From an uncultured Treponema sp. (GTDB lineage: Bacteria > Spirochaetota > Spirochaetia > Treponematales > Treponemataceae), in NCBI RefSeq assembly GCF_934725225.1, contig NZ_CAKVAM010000002.1, positions 1-64,000 on the forward strand: a stretch of 64,000 nt of DNA, in the 5' to 3' direction. The notes beneath the pieces were generated by a model that was not told where the DNA came from, searched no databases, and saw nothing but the letters and a program-made list of their open reading frames with translations. Positions 1 to 6,481 of the stretch are shown in pieces. The position numbers and the translations under genes are program-made. Position 1 is the first letter of the stretch; each line of letters starts with the position of its first letter.

Positions 1-9
1 GGGACTTAA

Positions 10-71
10 GTCTCAGCTTGAGACCCTAGCCTTATAGGCTAAGTGCAAACCACCCGTTTGACGGGTGGTTT
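10..71. repeat. Hairpin cluster resembling an IS200-type right end
   Basis: A perfect 11-bp stem with a 3-nt loop (47-57 with 61-71, arms AAACCACCCGT and ACGGGTGGTTT) follows two short stem-loops at 10-24 and 27-41. The main hairpin shares its outer AAACCACC/GGTGGTTT arms and loop size with the hairpin ending the IS200 element at 860-884. It may therefore be the end of a second IS200-like element lying mostly left of the window. It could alternatively act as a terminator for the minus-strand gene at 81, but there is only a short T run. Confidence 0.5.
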
Positions 72-80
72 GTGATTCCG

Positions 81-656
81 TTATTCCGACGCTTTCACGC
101 TTACTGTTCCGCTCCAGACCGTCTCGCGAACAGTCTTGTTCACGCGTTTTCCATTTCCGCTTGCAGTCCTTAAAATCAGCGAGTAATTTTTTCCCTCGCT
201 CACGCCGTCCGGCGGATAGAACTCAAGAAGAGATGGCGTGTTCGTCCCGATGTTCGTAACTTTGAGCCACTCGCTTTCATCTGCCGGATAAGAGCCGTTT
301 TCGCCCTGCTCGGCAAAGAAAATTCCGATTTTGCTTTCGCTTTCATCTTTTCCGGCGATTTTTAGCCTGCGCCCCGTAAGACGAACCGCTTTTCCTTTGT
401 AGCAAGTGCCGTCGGTCAAATAGCCGAAACGCTCCTCAAAGCCCGTCGTGATTGCGGATTCCGACTTTTCCTTGATTGCCTCTCCAACTTGAACCGCCCC
501 AATCTCCGAAAGAAGCTCGTCAGACGCGCTGAATGCAACAGAGACCGAAGGAATTTCCGCCGCCGTAGGATTCTCGCCTTCGATGCTCCCCGTTACTTTC
601 AGATACAAGACTCCGAGATTGAAGAGATTCACCGCGTAGCCCTTTCGTTTGCTTTC
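81..656 (-). pseudogene. 5'-truncated DUF4469-type (HU-like plus Ig-like) protein remnant
   Basis: About 190 codons are open on the minus strand. The C-terminal half, from about residue 75, looks like the Ig-like DUF4469 domain. The start of the reading frame (GYAVNLFNLGVLYLKVTGS) matches the middle of the IHF/HU-like DNA-binding domain that normally precedes it. Roughly the first 70-80 residues are missing. No ribosome binding site precedes the only candidate start, a GTG at 632, and the frame is closed by TAA at about 672-674. I read it as a gene that lost its 5' end, probably through rearrangement near the flanking IS200-like ends. Family assignment is by recall of the family and is moderate. 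Full-length relatives occur in Bacteroidetes and Treponema, often in multiple copies. Confidence 0.55.
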
Positions 657-694
657 CTTGCTTTTACAATATTATCGTTTTGTCAATATTTTCT

Positions 695-810
695 AATTTT
701 GGGCAGACACCCTGCCCCAAAATTCTTTGTAAGGAGGTCTGCCCAGCACACGGCAGGTGTGCTGACAAGCTCTTGTCAGGGGGTGTTACAAAGACACGTC
801 AGGCAGCCTG
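695..810. repeat. Chain of short perfect hairpins between gene remnant and IS
   Basis: Five consecutive inverted repeats lie here: 695-706/712-724 (one bulge), 745-751/757-763, 762-769/772-779, 783-786/794-797 and 799-803/807-811. A further pairing, 701-708 with 737-744, competes with the first stem and brackets an AAGGAGG sequence at 731-737. No gene is visible between about 660 and 1016. The whole stretch is IS-end DNA and stem-loops. Confidence 0.5.
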
Positions 811-854
811 ATGTGTACACGCAGGTTTATGTTTCAAATAAAGCTCAATAAACA

Positions 855-1605
855 AATCAAAACCACCGGCTCAGCCGGTGGTTTGTTCTGCGGGTATAAC
901 CCTTTGTTACCGGCCAGCGCTATAGCGCACTGAAACGACTGCCATGCGCACCACTTTTTCTGGCAGCTGCTAAAGCAGCCTCTTTTTCGAGCAGGCTTAT
1001 TGCCTGGCTATTTTTTTTACTTGCCGCCTTTCGCCGGCTCACCCGTAAACGGGTCAAACAGTTCTTTCATTTCTAACTGTTCTAATGCCTTGTCCTCCAT
1101 CAATTGATTCCTGATATACTTTTCTATCGCAGTTTTATTTCTTCCTACCGTGTCAACGAAATATCCCCGGCACCAAAACTGCCGGTTTCCATATTTGTAT
1201 TTTAAATTTCCAAACCTATCGAATATCATAAGGCTGCTTTTTCCTTTTAGATACCCCATTATACTTGATATGCTGTATTTGGGCGGGATACTTACGGGCA
1301 TGTGTATGTGGTCGGGACAGCATTCCGCCTCAATGATTTCCACACCTTTCCGTTCGCATAGATCTCTTAGTATTTTTCCTACTTCCCTTTTTATTTTTCC
1401 GTAAATTATCTGTCGCCTATACTTTGGCGCAAACACTACATGATATTTGCAATTCCATTTAGTATGGGCTAAACTTTGTTCATCCATTTGAACCTCCTGA
1501 TTTTTCGTAATGCTTCTTGGCAGTCGCACTATGAATATTAGAAGGTTCTTTTTTCTGTGTATAGCTAAAGCTTTCTGAACCTCCAGCCGAGCTGGAGGTT
1601 TTCTT
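855..1605 (-). mobile_element. IS200-type insertion sequence (single tnpA, hairpin ends)
   Basis: A single HUH transposase gene is bracketed by subterminal hairpins. The left-end hairpin, upstream of tnpA, is at 1578-1587/1591-1600 (10-bp arms AACCTCCAGC, loop CGA). The right-end hairpin is at 860-870/874-884 (11-bp arms, loop TCA). Between tnpA and the right end (885-1016) is a non-coding run of stem-loops: 892-902, the 12-bp palindrome 917-928, 939-944/961-966, 966-970/975-979 and 992-996/1002-1006. There is no tnpB, so this is IS200 rather than IS605. IS200-family elements move as single strands, make no target duplication and have no terminal inverted repeats, so the exact borders cannot be fixed from this copy alone. 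Confidence 0.75.
1017..1487 (-). CDS. tnpA: IS200-family transposase TnpA (Y1 HUH)
   Basis: The 156-residue protein is the normal length for IS200/IS605 TnpA, a Y1 single-strand transposase that cuts and rejoins DNA at hairpin ends through a tyrosine-DNA bond. The metal-binding HUH motif is the HIH in CPDHIHMPV, about residue 63. The catalytic tyrosine is in IEKYIRNQ near residue 127. Other family stretches (KYHVVFAPKYRR, GYLKGKSSLMIFD, FWCRGYFVDTVG) are intact, so the enzyme is probably functional. The start is the ATG at 1487, preceded by CAGGAGG; a longer in-frame extension to 1670 runs back through the left-end hairpin and is not used. The C-terminal tail (DPFTGEPAKGGK) is typical of the Treponema/Clostridium type. 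Confidence 0.92.
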   Translation of the reverse strand: MDEQSLAHTKWNCKYHVVFAPKYRRQIIYGKIKREVGKILRDLCERKGVEIIEAECCPDHIHMPVSIPPKYSISSIMGYLKGKSSLMIFDRFGNLKYKYGNRQFWCRGYFVDTVGRNKTAIEKYIRNQLMEDKALEQLEMKELFDPFTGEPAKGGK

Positions 1606-1611
1606 TCATAC

Positions 1612-1643
1612 AAAAAAAACTGCCCTCTATTTCTAAAGGGCAG
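1612..1643 (-). terminator. Terminator downstream of the P-loop ATPase gene
   Basis: Arms CTGCCCT (1620-1626) and AGGGCAG (1637-1643) are followed on the minus strand by eight T. A second hairpin at 1675-1680/1697-1702 lies between it and the gene. It would end transcription coming from 1712-2395 before it reaches the IS element. Confidence 0.7.
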
Positions 1644-1711
1644 CCGTTTTATTTTAGCCTCATTTTTCAAAGTCGCCTCTAAAAGTTTTTGTTTTCAGAG
1701 GCACTCCAAAA

Positions 1712-2395
1712 TTACTTGTTGTTTGTGATGAGCAGTGTCTTTGAGTCCAGCTTGAGTGTTGTTTCAATATCTGTGTTCTTGCCCATTTTTAGAATGCTCA
1801 GCTGAGTTACAGAATTCTTTGATGAAAGGTGAATCACAGCGGAGAAGTATGGAAGCAGTGCTTTTGGAGCTGAATCTTCAAGCTTGTCGCCTGCTGAAGT
1901 TGAGCTGAACCAGATTTTTGTCTTTGTTGCCTTTGCGTAGCTTGCGACTGTCTGCAAGTCTGCTTCCTTTACTTTTGAAAAATCAACATCATCGATAACA
2001 ACTCCTGCAACTGCTGTTCCGCCAGCCTTGAGAGCGTTCAATGTGTTTACAACTTTTTCCAGGCTGATGTTGTCCTGGTTGAAATTCAAAATTGTTCTGT
2101 TGCGGAGAATCTGCTCCTTTACATCAGCGGCGTTTGCGATTGCCTTTTTCTTTGAAATTTCGTTGTAGATTCCGTCATACCAAGAAATTACGTTTTCGCT
2201 GTGCTGGTTGAATGAAACGTGGACAAGCTGCTTTCCGTTAAGAAGCGTGTCCATTCCAAACTGAACAAGCACAGAAGTTTTTCCAAGTCCCTTTTTTGCT
2301 GTAACAAGTCCTAGCTCTCCAGCCTTGAGTCCTCCGTTTGCCGCTTCGTCAAAAATGCGGATTGGGCTTCTTTCATATAATTCCTGCTTTGCCAT
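1712..2395 (-). CDS. RecA/KaiC-like P-loop ATPase, function unknown
   Basis: This is a 227-residue cytoplasmic protein with a RecA/DnaB-like fold signature. A Walker A-like loop, AKKGLGKTS, lies near residue 33, with the first glycine of the consensus replaced by alanine. A Walker B strand, AGVVIDDVDF, lies near residue 134. The spacing and the HVSFNQ strand after Walker A recall KaiC/DnaB C-terminal domains, but there is no DnaB N-terminal domain and no clear DNA-binding loop. ATG 2395 is preceded by GGAGGCAGC. The gene has its own promoter (2499-2526) and terminator, so it is probably monocistronic despite lying behind fusA. I do not recognise a characterised orthologue. ATP binding is well supported; the role is not. 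Confidence 0.75.
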   Translation of the reverse strand: MAKQELYERSPIRIFDEAANGGLKAGELGLVTAKKGLGKTSVLVQFGMDTLLNGKQLVHVSFNQHSENVISWYDGIYNEISKKKAIANAADVKEQILRNRTILNFNQDNISLEKVVNTLNALKAGGTAVAGVVIDDVDFSKVKEADLQTVASYAKATKTKIWFSSTSAGDKLEDSAPKALLPYFSAVIHLSSKNSVTQLSILKMGKNTDIETTLKLDSKTLLITNNK

Positions 2396-2498
2396 AATGC
2401 TGCCTCCTGAATTTTTAGCTTGATTTTTTTAACTTTTGCAGAAAGTTTTGCGCTTCAAGATATTTTGTTTTGCAAAAAGTTCTGTGTCCGTTTGAATA

Positions 2499-2526
2499 AG
2501 TATAGCACATAAATTTTATTTTACAA
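2499..2526 (-). promoter_or_regulatory. Promoter for the P-loop ATPase gene
   Basis: On the minus strand TTGTAA (2526-2521) is separated by 16 bp from TATACT (2504-2499). This gives a leader of about 97 nt containing two similar A/T-rich copies of the type AACTTTYTGCAAAA. Confidence 0.55.
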
Positions 2527-2568
2527 TAAAAAAATCTCCAGCAAAAGAAAATTCTTTCACTGGAGATT
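2527..2568 (-). terminator. Terminator of fusA
   Basis: Arms AATCTCCAG (2533-2541) and CTGGAGATT (2560-2568), extended by an inner GAAAG/TTTTG pairing, are followed on the minus strand by a run of T. It lies just past the fusA stop and partly overlaps the downstream promoter region. Confidence 0.85.
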
Positions 2569-2595
2569 CTGCGGTCAAACTAGGCTTTTATAATT

Positions 2596-4692
2596 TTATT
2601 TTGCCTGTCCAGCCTTTTTCTTTTCTGCATAAGCCTTGATAAGCTCGTCGGCAACTGCATTTGGAACTTTGCTGTATTTTTCAAATTCCATTGTGAATTC
2701 TGCTTTTCCCTGTGTAGAAGAGCGGAGAATTGTTGAGAATCCGAACATTTCAGAAAGAGGAACTTCTGCGTTTACAGTTGAGTTTCCGTTTTCATCAGAA
2801 GAATCGATGATAACACCGCGTCTCTGGTTGATAAGTCCGAACATATTTCCCTGGAATTCTGTAGGTCCTGCAATCTGAACTTTCATGATTGGCTCAAGGA
2901 TTGCTGGTTTTGCCTTTGCGTATCCTTCACGGAATGCGCCGATAGCAGCAGTCTGGAATGCGATGTCTGAAGAGTCAACCGGGTGGTACTGACCATCGTT
3001 GATTGTGCATCTTACGCCAACAACTGGTGCTCCAATGAGAGAGCCTTTTTCCATTGCTTTCTTGAAACCTTTGTCGCAAGAAGGAATGTATTCGTTTGGA
3101 ATTGCTCCACCTTTGATTGAGTCAACAAACTCGTAGTCTTTTTCTGAAATTGGCTCCATGAAACCGGCAACGCGTCCGTACTGTCCTGAACCACCAGTCT
3201 GCTTTTTGTGAGTGTAGTTGAAGTCAGCGCGCTGTGTGATAGACTCGCGGTATGCAACTTCTGGCTGAGAAACTGTAACTTCGCATTTGTATTCACGTTT
3301 CATGCGCTCAACGTAAACTGCAAGGTGAAGCTCGCCCATTCCCTTGATGATTGTCTGGTTTGATTCAGGGTCAACATAAGTCTGGAATGTCGGGTCTTCC
3401 TTTGTAAAGCGGTTGAGAGCTTTTGACATATTCGCAGCGTCCTGCTTGTTTACAGGAGTGATTGCTTCTGAAATAACAGGCTCTGGAACGAACATAGAAG
3501 TCATTGCAATGTTGAGTCCGCCGCCGCAGAATGTGTCTCCTGATGCGCAGTCAACACCGAACAACGCGATGATGTCGCCTGGCTGACCTTCATTGATGTC
3601 TTCCATTGCTGCTGCGTTCATGCGGACAATGCGTCCAACCTTGAACTTTTTCTTTGCGCGTGTATTGTAAAGTTCATCGCCTTTTGTGATTTTTCCCTGA
3701 TAAATGCGGACATAAGTAAGCTGGCCGTACTGACCATCGTCAAGTTTGAATGCGAGTGCAACACAAGGCTTGTTTTCAACATTGAAAAGCTCAACCTGCT
3801 CTTCATTCTTGTCAAGGTCAAGACCGTAGTTGTGAACTTCTGTCGGGTTAGGAAGATAGCGTACAACACCGTCAAGAACTGGCTGAATACCTTTGTTCAT
3901 GTGCGCAGAACCGCAGAATACTGCTACGAAGTTTTCTTCAAGAGTTCCTTTGCGGATTGCGGCGATAATTTTTTCTTCTGGAATATCTTCTTTTTCTTCC
4001 ATAAGATCTTCCATGAGCGAGTCGTCAAACATTGCGGCTGCTTCAAGAAGTTCTGCTCTCTTTTCTTTTGCCTGTTCTACAAGTTCTGCTGGAATTTCAG
4101 CAACGCGGATATCTTCACCGTCATGTCCTTCAAAATAGTAAGCCTTCATTGCGATGAGGTCTACAACGCCCTGAAGTTTGTCTTCAAGACCGATTGGAAG
4201 TTCTACCATGTATGCGTTTAATCCGAGCTTGTCGCGGAGCTGTGCGCATACACGAAGCGGATTTGCACCCTGGCGGTCGCATTTGTTTACGAAAGCGATG
4301 CGTGGAACATGGTAGCGTTTGAGCTGGCGGTCAACTGTGATTGACTGAGACTGAACACCTGCAACAGCGCAAAGAACAAGGATTGCTCCGTCAAGAACAC
4401 GGAGTGAGCGTTCAACTTCAACTGTGAAGTCAACGTGGCCTGGAGTGTCGATAAGGTTGATTGTTGTGCCTTTCCAGTTTACCTGAGTCGCTGCTGACTG
4501 GATTGTGATTCCACGCTCGCGCTCCAAATCCATAGAATCCATTACAGCGCCTACACCGTCTTTGCCATGAACTTCATGGATCTGGTGAATCTTGTTGCAG
4601 TAGAACAAGATACGTTCTGATGTTGTTGTTTTACCAGAGTCAATGTGCGCACTGATACCGATATTACGTACTTTTGTAATATCAAAACCCAT
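2596..4692 (-). CDS. fusA: Elongation factor G (spirochaete/mitochondrial-type, spdEFG1-like)
   Basis: This is a 698-residue translational GTPase that moves tRNA and mRNA through the ribosome. G1 is AHIDSGKTT (residues 14-22), G3 is DTPGHVDF and G4 is NKCD; domains II-V follow in the normal order and the length is standard. The serine in AHIDSGKTT, where most bacterial EF-G has alanine, is the signature I associate with the spirochaete/mitochondrial EFG1 group. In those lineages translocation and ribosome recycling are divided between two paralogues. If so, this copy is the translocase and a second EF-G gene should lie elsewhere. ATG 4692 follows GAGAGG. The gene has its own promoter and a strong terminator; no str-operon neighbours are present. 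Confidence 0.96.
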   Translation of the reverse strand: MGFDITKVRNIGISAHIDSGKTTTSERILFYCNKIHQIHEVHGKDGVGAVMDSMDLERERGITIQSAATQVNWKGTTINLIDTPGHVDFTVEVERSLRVLDGAILVLCAVAGVQSQSITVDRQLKRYHVPRIAFVNKCDRQGANPLRVCAQLRDKLGLNAYMVELPIGLEDKLQGVVDLIAMKAYYFEGHDGEDIRVAEIPAELVEQAKEKRAELLEAAAMFDDSLMEDLMEEKEDIPEEKIIAAIRKGTLEENFVAVFCGSAHMNKGIQPVLDGVVRYLPNPTEVHNYGLDLDKNEEQVELFNVENKPCVALAFKLDDGQYGQLTYVRIYQGKITKGDELYNTRAKKKFKVGRIVRMNAAAMEDINEGQPGDIIALFGVDCASGDTFCGGGLNIAMTSMFVPEPVISEAITPVNKQDAANMSKALNRFTKEDPTFQTYVDPESNQTIIKGMGELHLAVYVERMKREYKCEVTVSQPEVAYRESITQRADFNYTHKKQTGGSGQYGRVAGFMEPISEKDYEFVDSIKGGAIPNEYIPSCDKGFKKAMEKGSLIGAPVVGVRCTINDGQYHPVDSSDIAFQTAAIGAFREGYAKAKPAILEPIMKVQIAGPTEFQGNMFGLINQRRGVIIDSSDENGNSTVNAEVPLSEMFGFSTILRSSTQGKAEFTMEFEKYSKVPNAVADELIKAYAEKKKAGQAK

Positions 4693-4775
4693 AGTGTATA
4701 CCTCTCAAAAAAAAATTCGTGAGTCGGCAGAATACGAAATGCAAAGATTTCCGCATAATGCAATTAATTCAAGCA

Positions 4776-4804
4776 ATTTTATTAAAAAATAGCGGTAAAT
4801 TCAA
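4776..4804 (-). promoter_or_regulatory. fusA promoter
   Basis: Minus-strand TTGAAT (4804-4799), a 17-bp spacer and TAAAAT (4781-4776) predict a leader of about 77 nt before the fusA ATG. Confidence 0.65.
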
Positions 4805-4831
4805 TAGGTCTTGGGCTGTTTTGAAGAAAGT

Positions 4832-6208
4832 TTAAAAATTTAATAGAAATGCTGTTTTTATGTTCCACTTAATCTTTCTGTTTCCGCCTTTAAAAACTGT
4901 AGTTGCTGAAGGACTGCATTTAAAGTCGCCTTCTTTTTCAGAAAATGAAAATCCGATTCCGGCTTGGCGCAGCATTGTTTTTTTAGGATAAACTGTGCTT
5001 GTGAATGAAAATGTGTTTTTCCCAGAGTCTTCTTTTTTATAGGAAAAAGTTGCGCTTGTAGATGAGCTTTTGAAATTTCTTGAAACCTTTATTTGCGCAG
5101 AATATTCTTTTTCGTTTTTTTCCGTGGAATAAATAAAAGCTGCGTTTGATGAAATTTTGAATTTTCCGCTTGAAACATTCAATGCTGTTTTTGCGCAGTA
5201 TTCGTTGAAATCAGCTGGAAGTTTTTCGATTGTCTGTCTTTCCGCGGAATAAAAAAGAATTCCTGCGCTTGCTGAAGTTTTTCCGAACCAAAATGTGTAC
5301 TGCGGATTTACTCCTGCTTGGGTTTTTATTCTGTTTTCAGTTTTGTCAGCGGTTATTAAAGATTCGTCTGCAATATAATAGAAAGAATGCAGCAAAAAAT
5401 CGCCTAAAAGAATGAAATTTTGAAGCCTTGCCCAAAAGAAATTTCCGCCGAACGGGCTTTCGTGTATTCCTGCCGCTCCAGAAATTCTAAAATGCGGAAA
5501 AATAAAATTCAGTTCAGTTTCCGCCGCGCCCCGTTTTTCCGTAGAAAAAAATCTTTGCTTTTGAAACCAAGATGAAGTGTTTTCCCTTCCGTATTCAAAA
5601 AGTCCGCCTGAAAATGAAATGCTTGCGTTTGGAATGAATGGGGACGAAAATCTTTTGAAGGCAGACGCATAAAATTCCTTTGTTTCAAGAACAGAAAGTT
5701 GAATAGTTGGCAAAAATGAATTTTTGTTTCCTGGTGAAATTGAAATTGCCGCTGCCAGTGGAGTTTTCCCGGAAGTCCAGGAGGGTAGGCTTGGAGAAAT
5801 TCCAGGTGCTAAAAGAGAAGGCTTTTTTAGCGCGCTCGGAACATAAAAATTTGGCTGCTTTAATCTTGAAATTCCCTGTGAAAAACGCAAGGTTCCTGCA
5901 AGAAAATCTGTGGCCGCGAATTTTGTTGCCGCTGAATATTTTATTCCGTAGCGGTATTTTTGCATCGCCTCAAATTCAGAAAACGAAGAGCTTGCAATGC
6001 CGTGAAAAGTTTCTGTTCCGATTCCTGCGACCCAAATGGCAGTCAGTCCGCGGAATTTTAACTTTGCGCCGGAATCATATTTCAGCGAAAAATTTTCTTT
6101 TCCGTCTTTTACAGGAAATTTTAAATTGTTCCCGGAATAAAATTCAATTTGCGCATGGCAAATACCTGCCGCCAAAATAATTGTTATAAAAGTGATTTTG
6201 TTTTTCAT
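4832..6208 (-). CDS. Putative outer-membrane beta-barrel protein, unknown function
   Basis: The 458-residue protein has an N-terminal signal peptide (hydrophobic ITFITIILAAG, then a cleavage-like CHAQ). The mature chain is rich in Ser, Phe, Lys and alternating hydrophobic strands. It ends in a terminal phenylalanine (KTAFLLNF), which resembles the C-terminal beta-signal of outer-membrane barrels. There are no transmembrane helices after the signal and no recognisable enzymatic motif. The ATG at 6208 is preferred to the GTG at 6211; neither has a clear ribosome binding site. The gene stands alone between the divergent helicase and fusA. The surface-barrel reading is inference; it could also be a periplasmic beta protein. 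Confidence 0.6.
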   Translation of the reverse strand: MKNKITFITIILAAGICHAQIEFYSGNNLKFPVKDGKENFSLKYDSGAKLKFRGLTAIWVAGIGTETFHGIASSSFSEFEAMQKYRYGIKYSAATKFAATDFLAGTLRFSQGISRLKQPNFYVPSALKKPSLLAPGISPSLPSWTSGKTPLAAAISISPGNKNSFLPTIQLSVLETKEFYASAFKRFSSPFIPNASISFSGGLFEYGRENTSSWFQKQRFFSTEKRGAAETELNFIFPHFRISGAAGIHESPFGGNFFWARLQNFILLGDFLLHSFYYIADESLITADKTENRIKTQAGVNPQYTFWFGKTSASAGILFYSAERQTIEKLPADFNEYCAKTALNVSSGKFKISSNAAFIYSTEKNEKEYSAQIKVSRNFKSSSTSATFSYKKEDSGKNTFSFTSTVYPKKTMLRQAGIGFSFSEKEGDFKCSPSATTVFKGGNRKIKWNIKTAFLLNF

Positions 6209-6316
6209 CACATTATTTATTTCTGAAAAAAATAATTTTCTGCATGGTTTTTGTGAAAAATAGAATTTATTTTGATAGAAAATTATGACATTTTTTGCGT
6301 TTTTGTGTTTTTTCGC

Positions 6317-6345
6317 TTGAATAACATTGAAAAATTTTATATACT
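6317..6345 (+). promoter_or_regulatory. Promoter and long leader of the DEAD-box helicase
   Basis: TTGAAT (6317-6322), 17 bp and TATACT (6340-6345) predict a leader of about 130 nt before the ATG at 6482. A second, weaker match (6327-6332 and 6352-6357, 19-bp spacer) overlaps. Long structured leaders are typical of cold-regulated RNA helicase genes, but no conserved cold-shock box was identified. Confidence 0.55.
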
Positions 6346-6481
6346 CTGCGCTATATTTTATATCATCAGCATGTCAGATTGCAGCCGCTTCTTAGGCTTT
6401 GCCAGGTAAAAAGGAAAATCAAGTAAAAAAAGATATTTTCAAGCGGTTCCGGTCTTTCATGTAAGGAAAAGGGAATCGTTT

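Noticed and set aside
489..851. A 120-codon plus-strand ORF at the left end
   Set aside because: It runs antisense through the DUF4469 remnant and then through the hairpin chain; no ribosome binding site and no protein-like composition.
885..1006. Integron attC-like sites
   Set aside because: There are many palindromes, but the paired core-site boxes (RYYYAAC ... GTTRRRY) and an integrase are not found.
3832..4221. Plus-strand ORFs inside the fusA locus
   Set aside because: Antisense shadows of EF-G with Phe/Cys/Asn-skewed composition and no ribosome binding sites.
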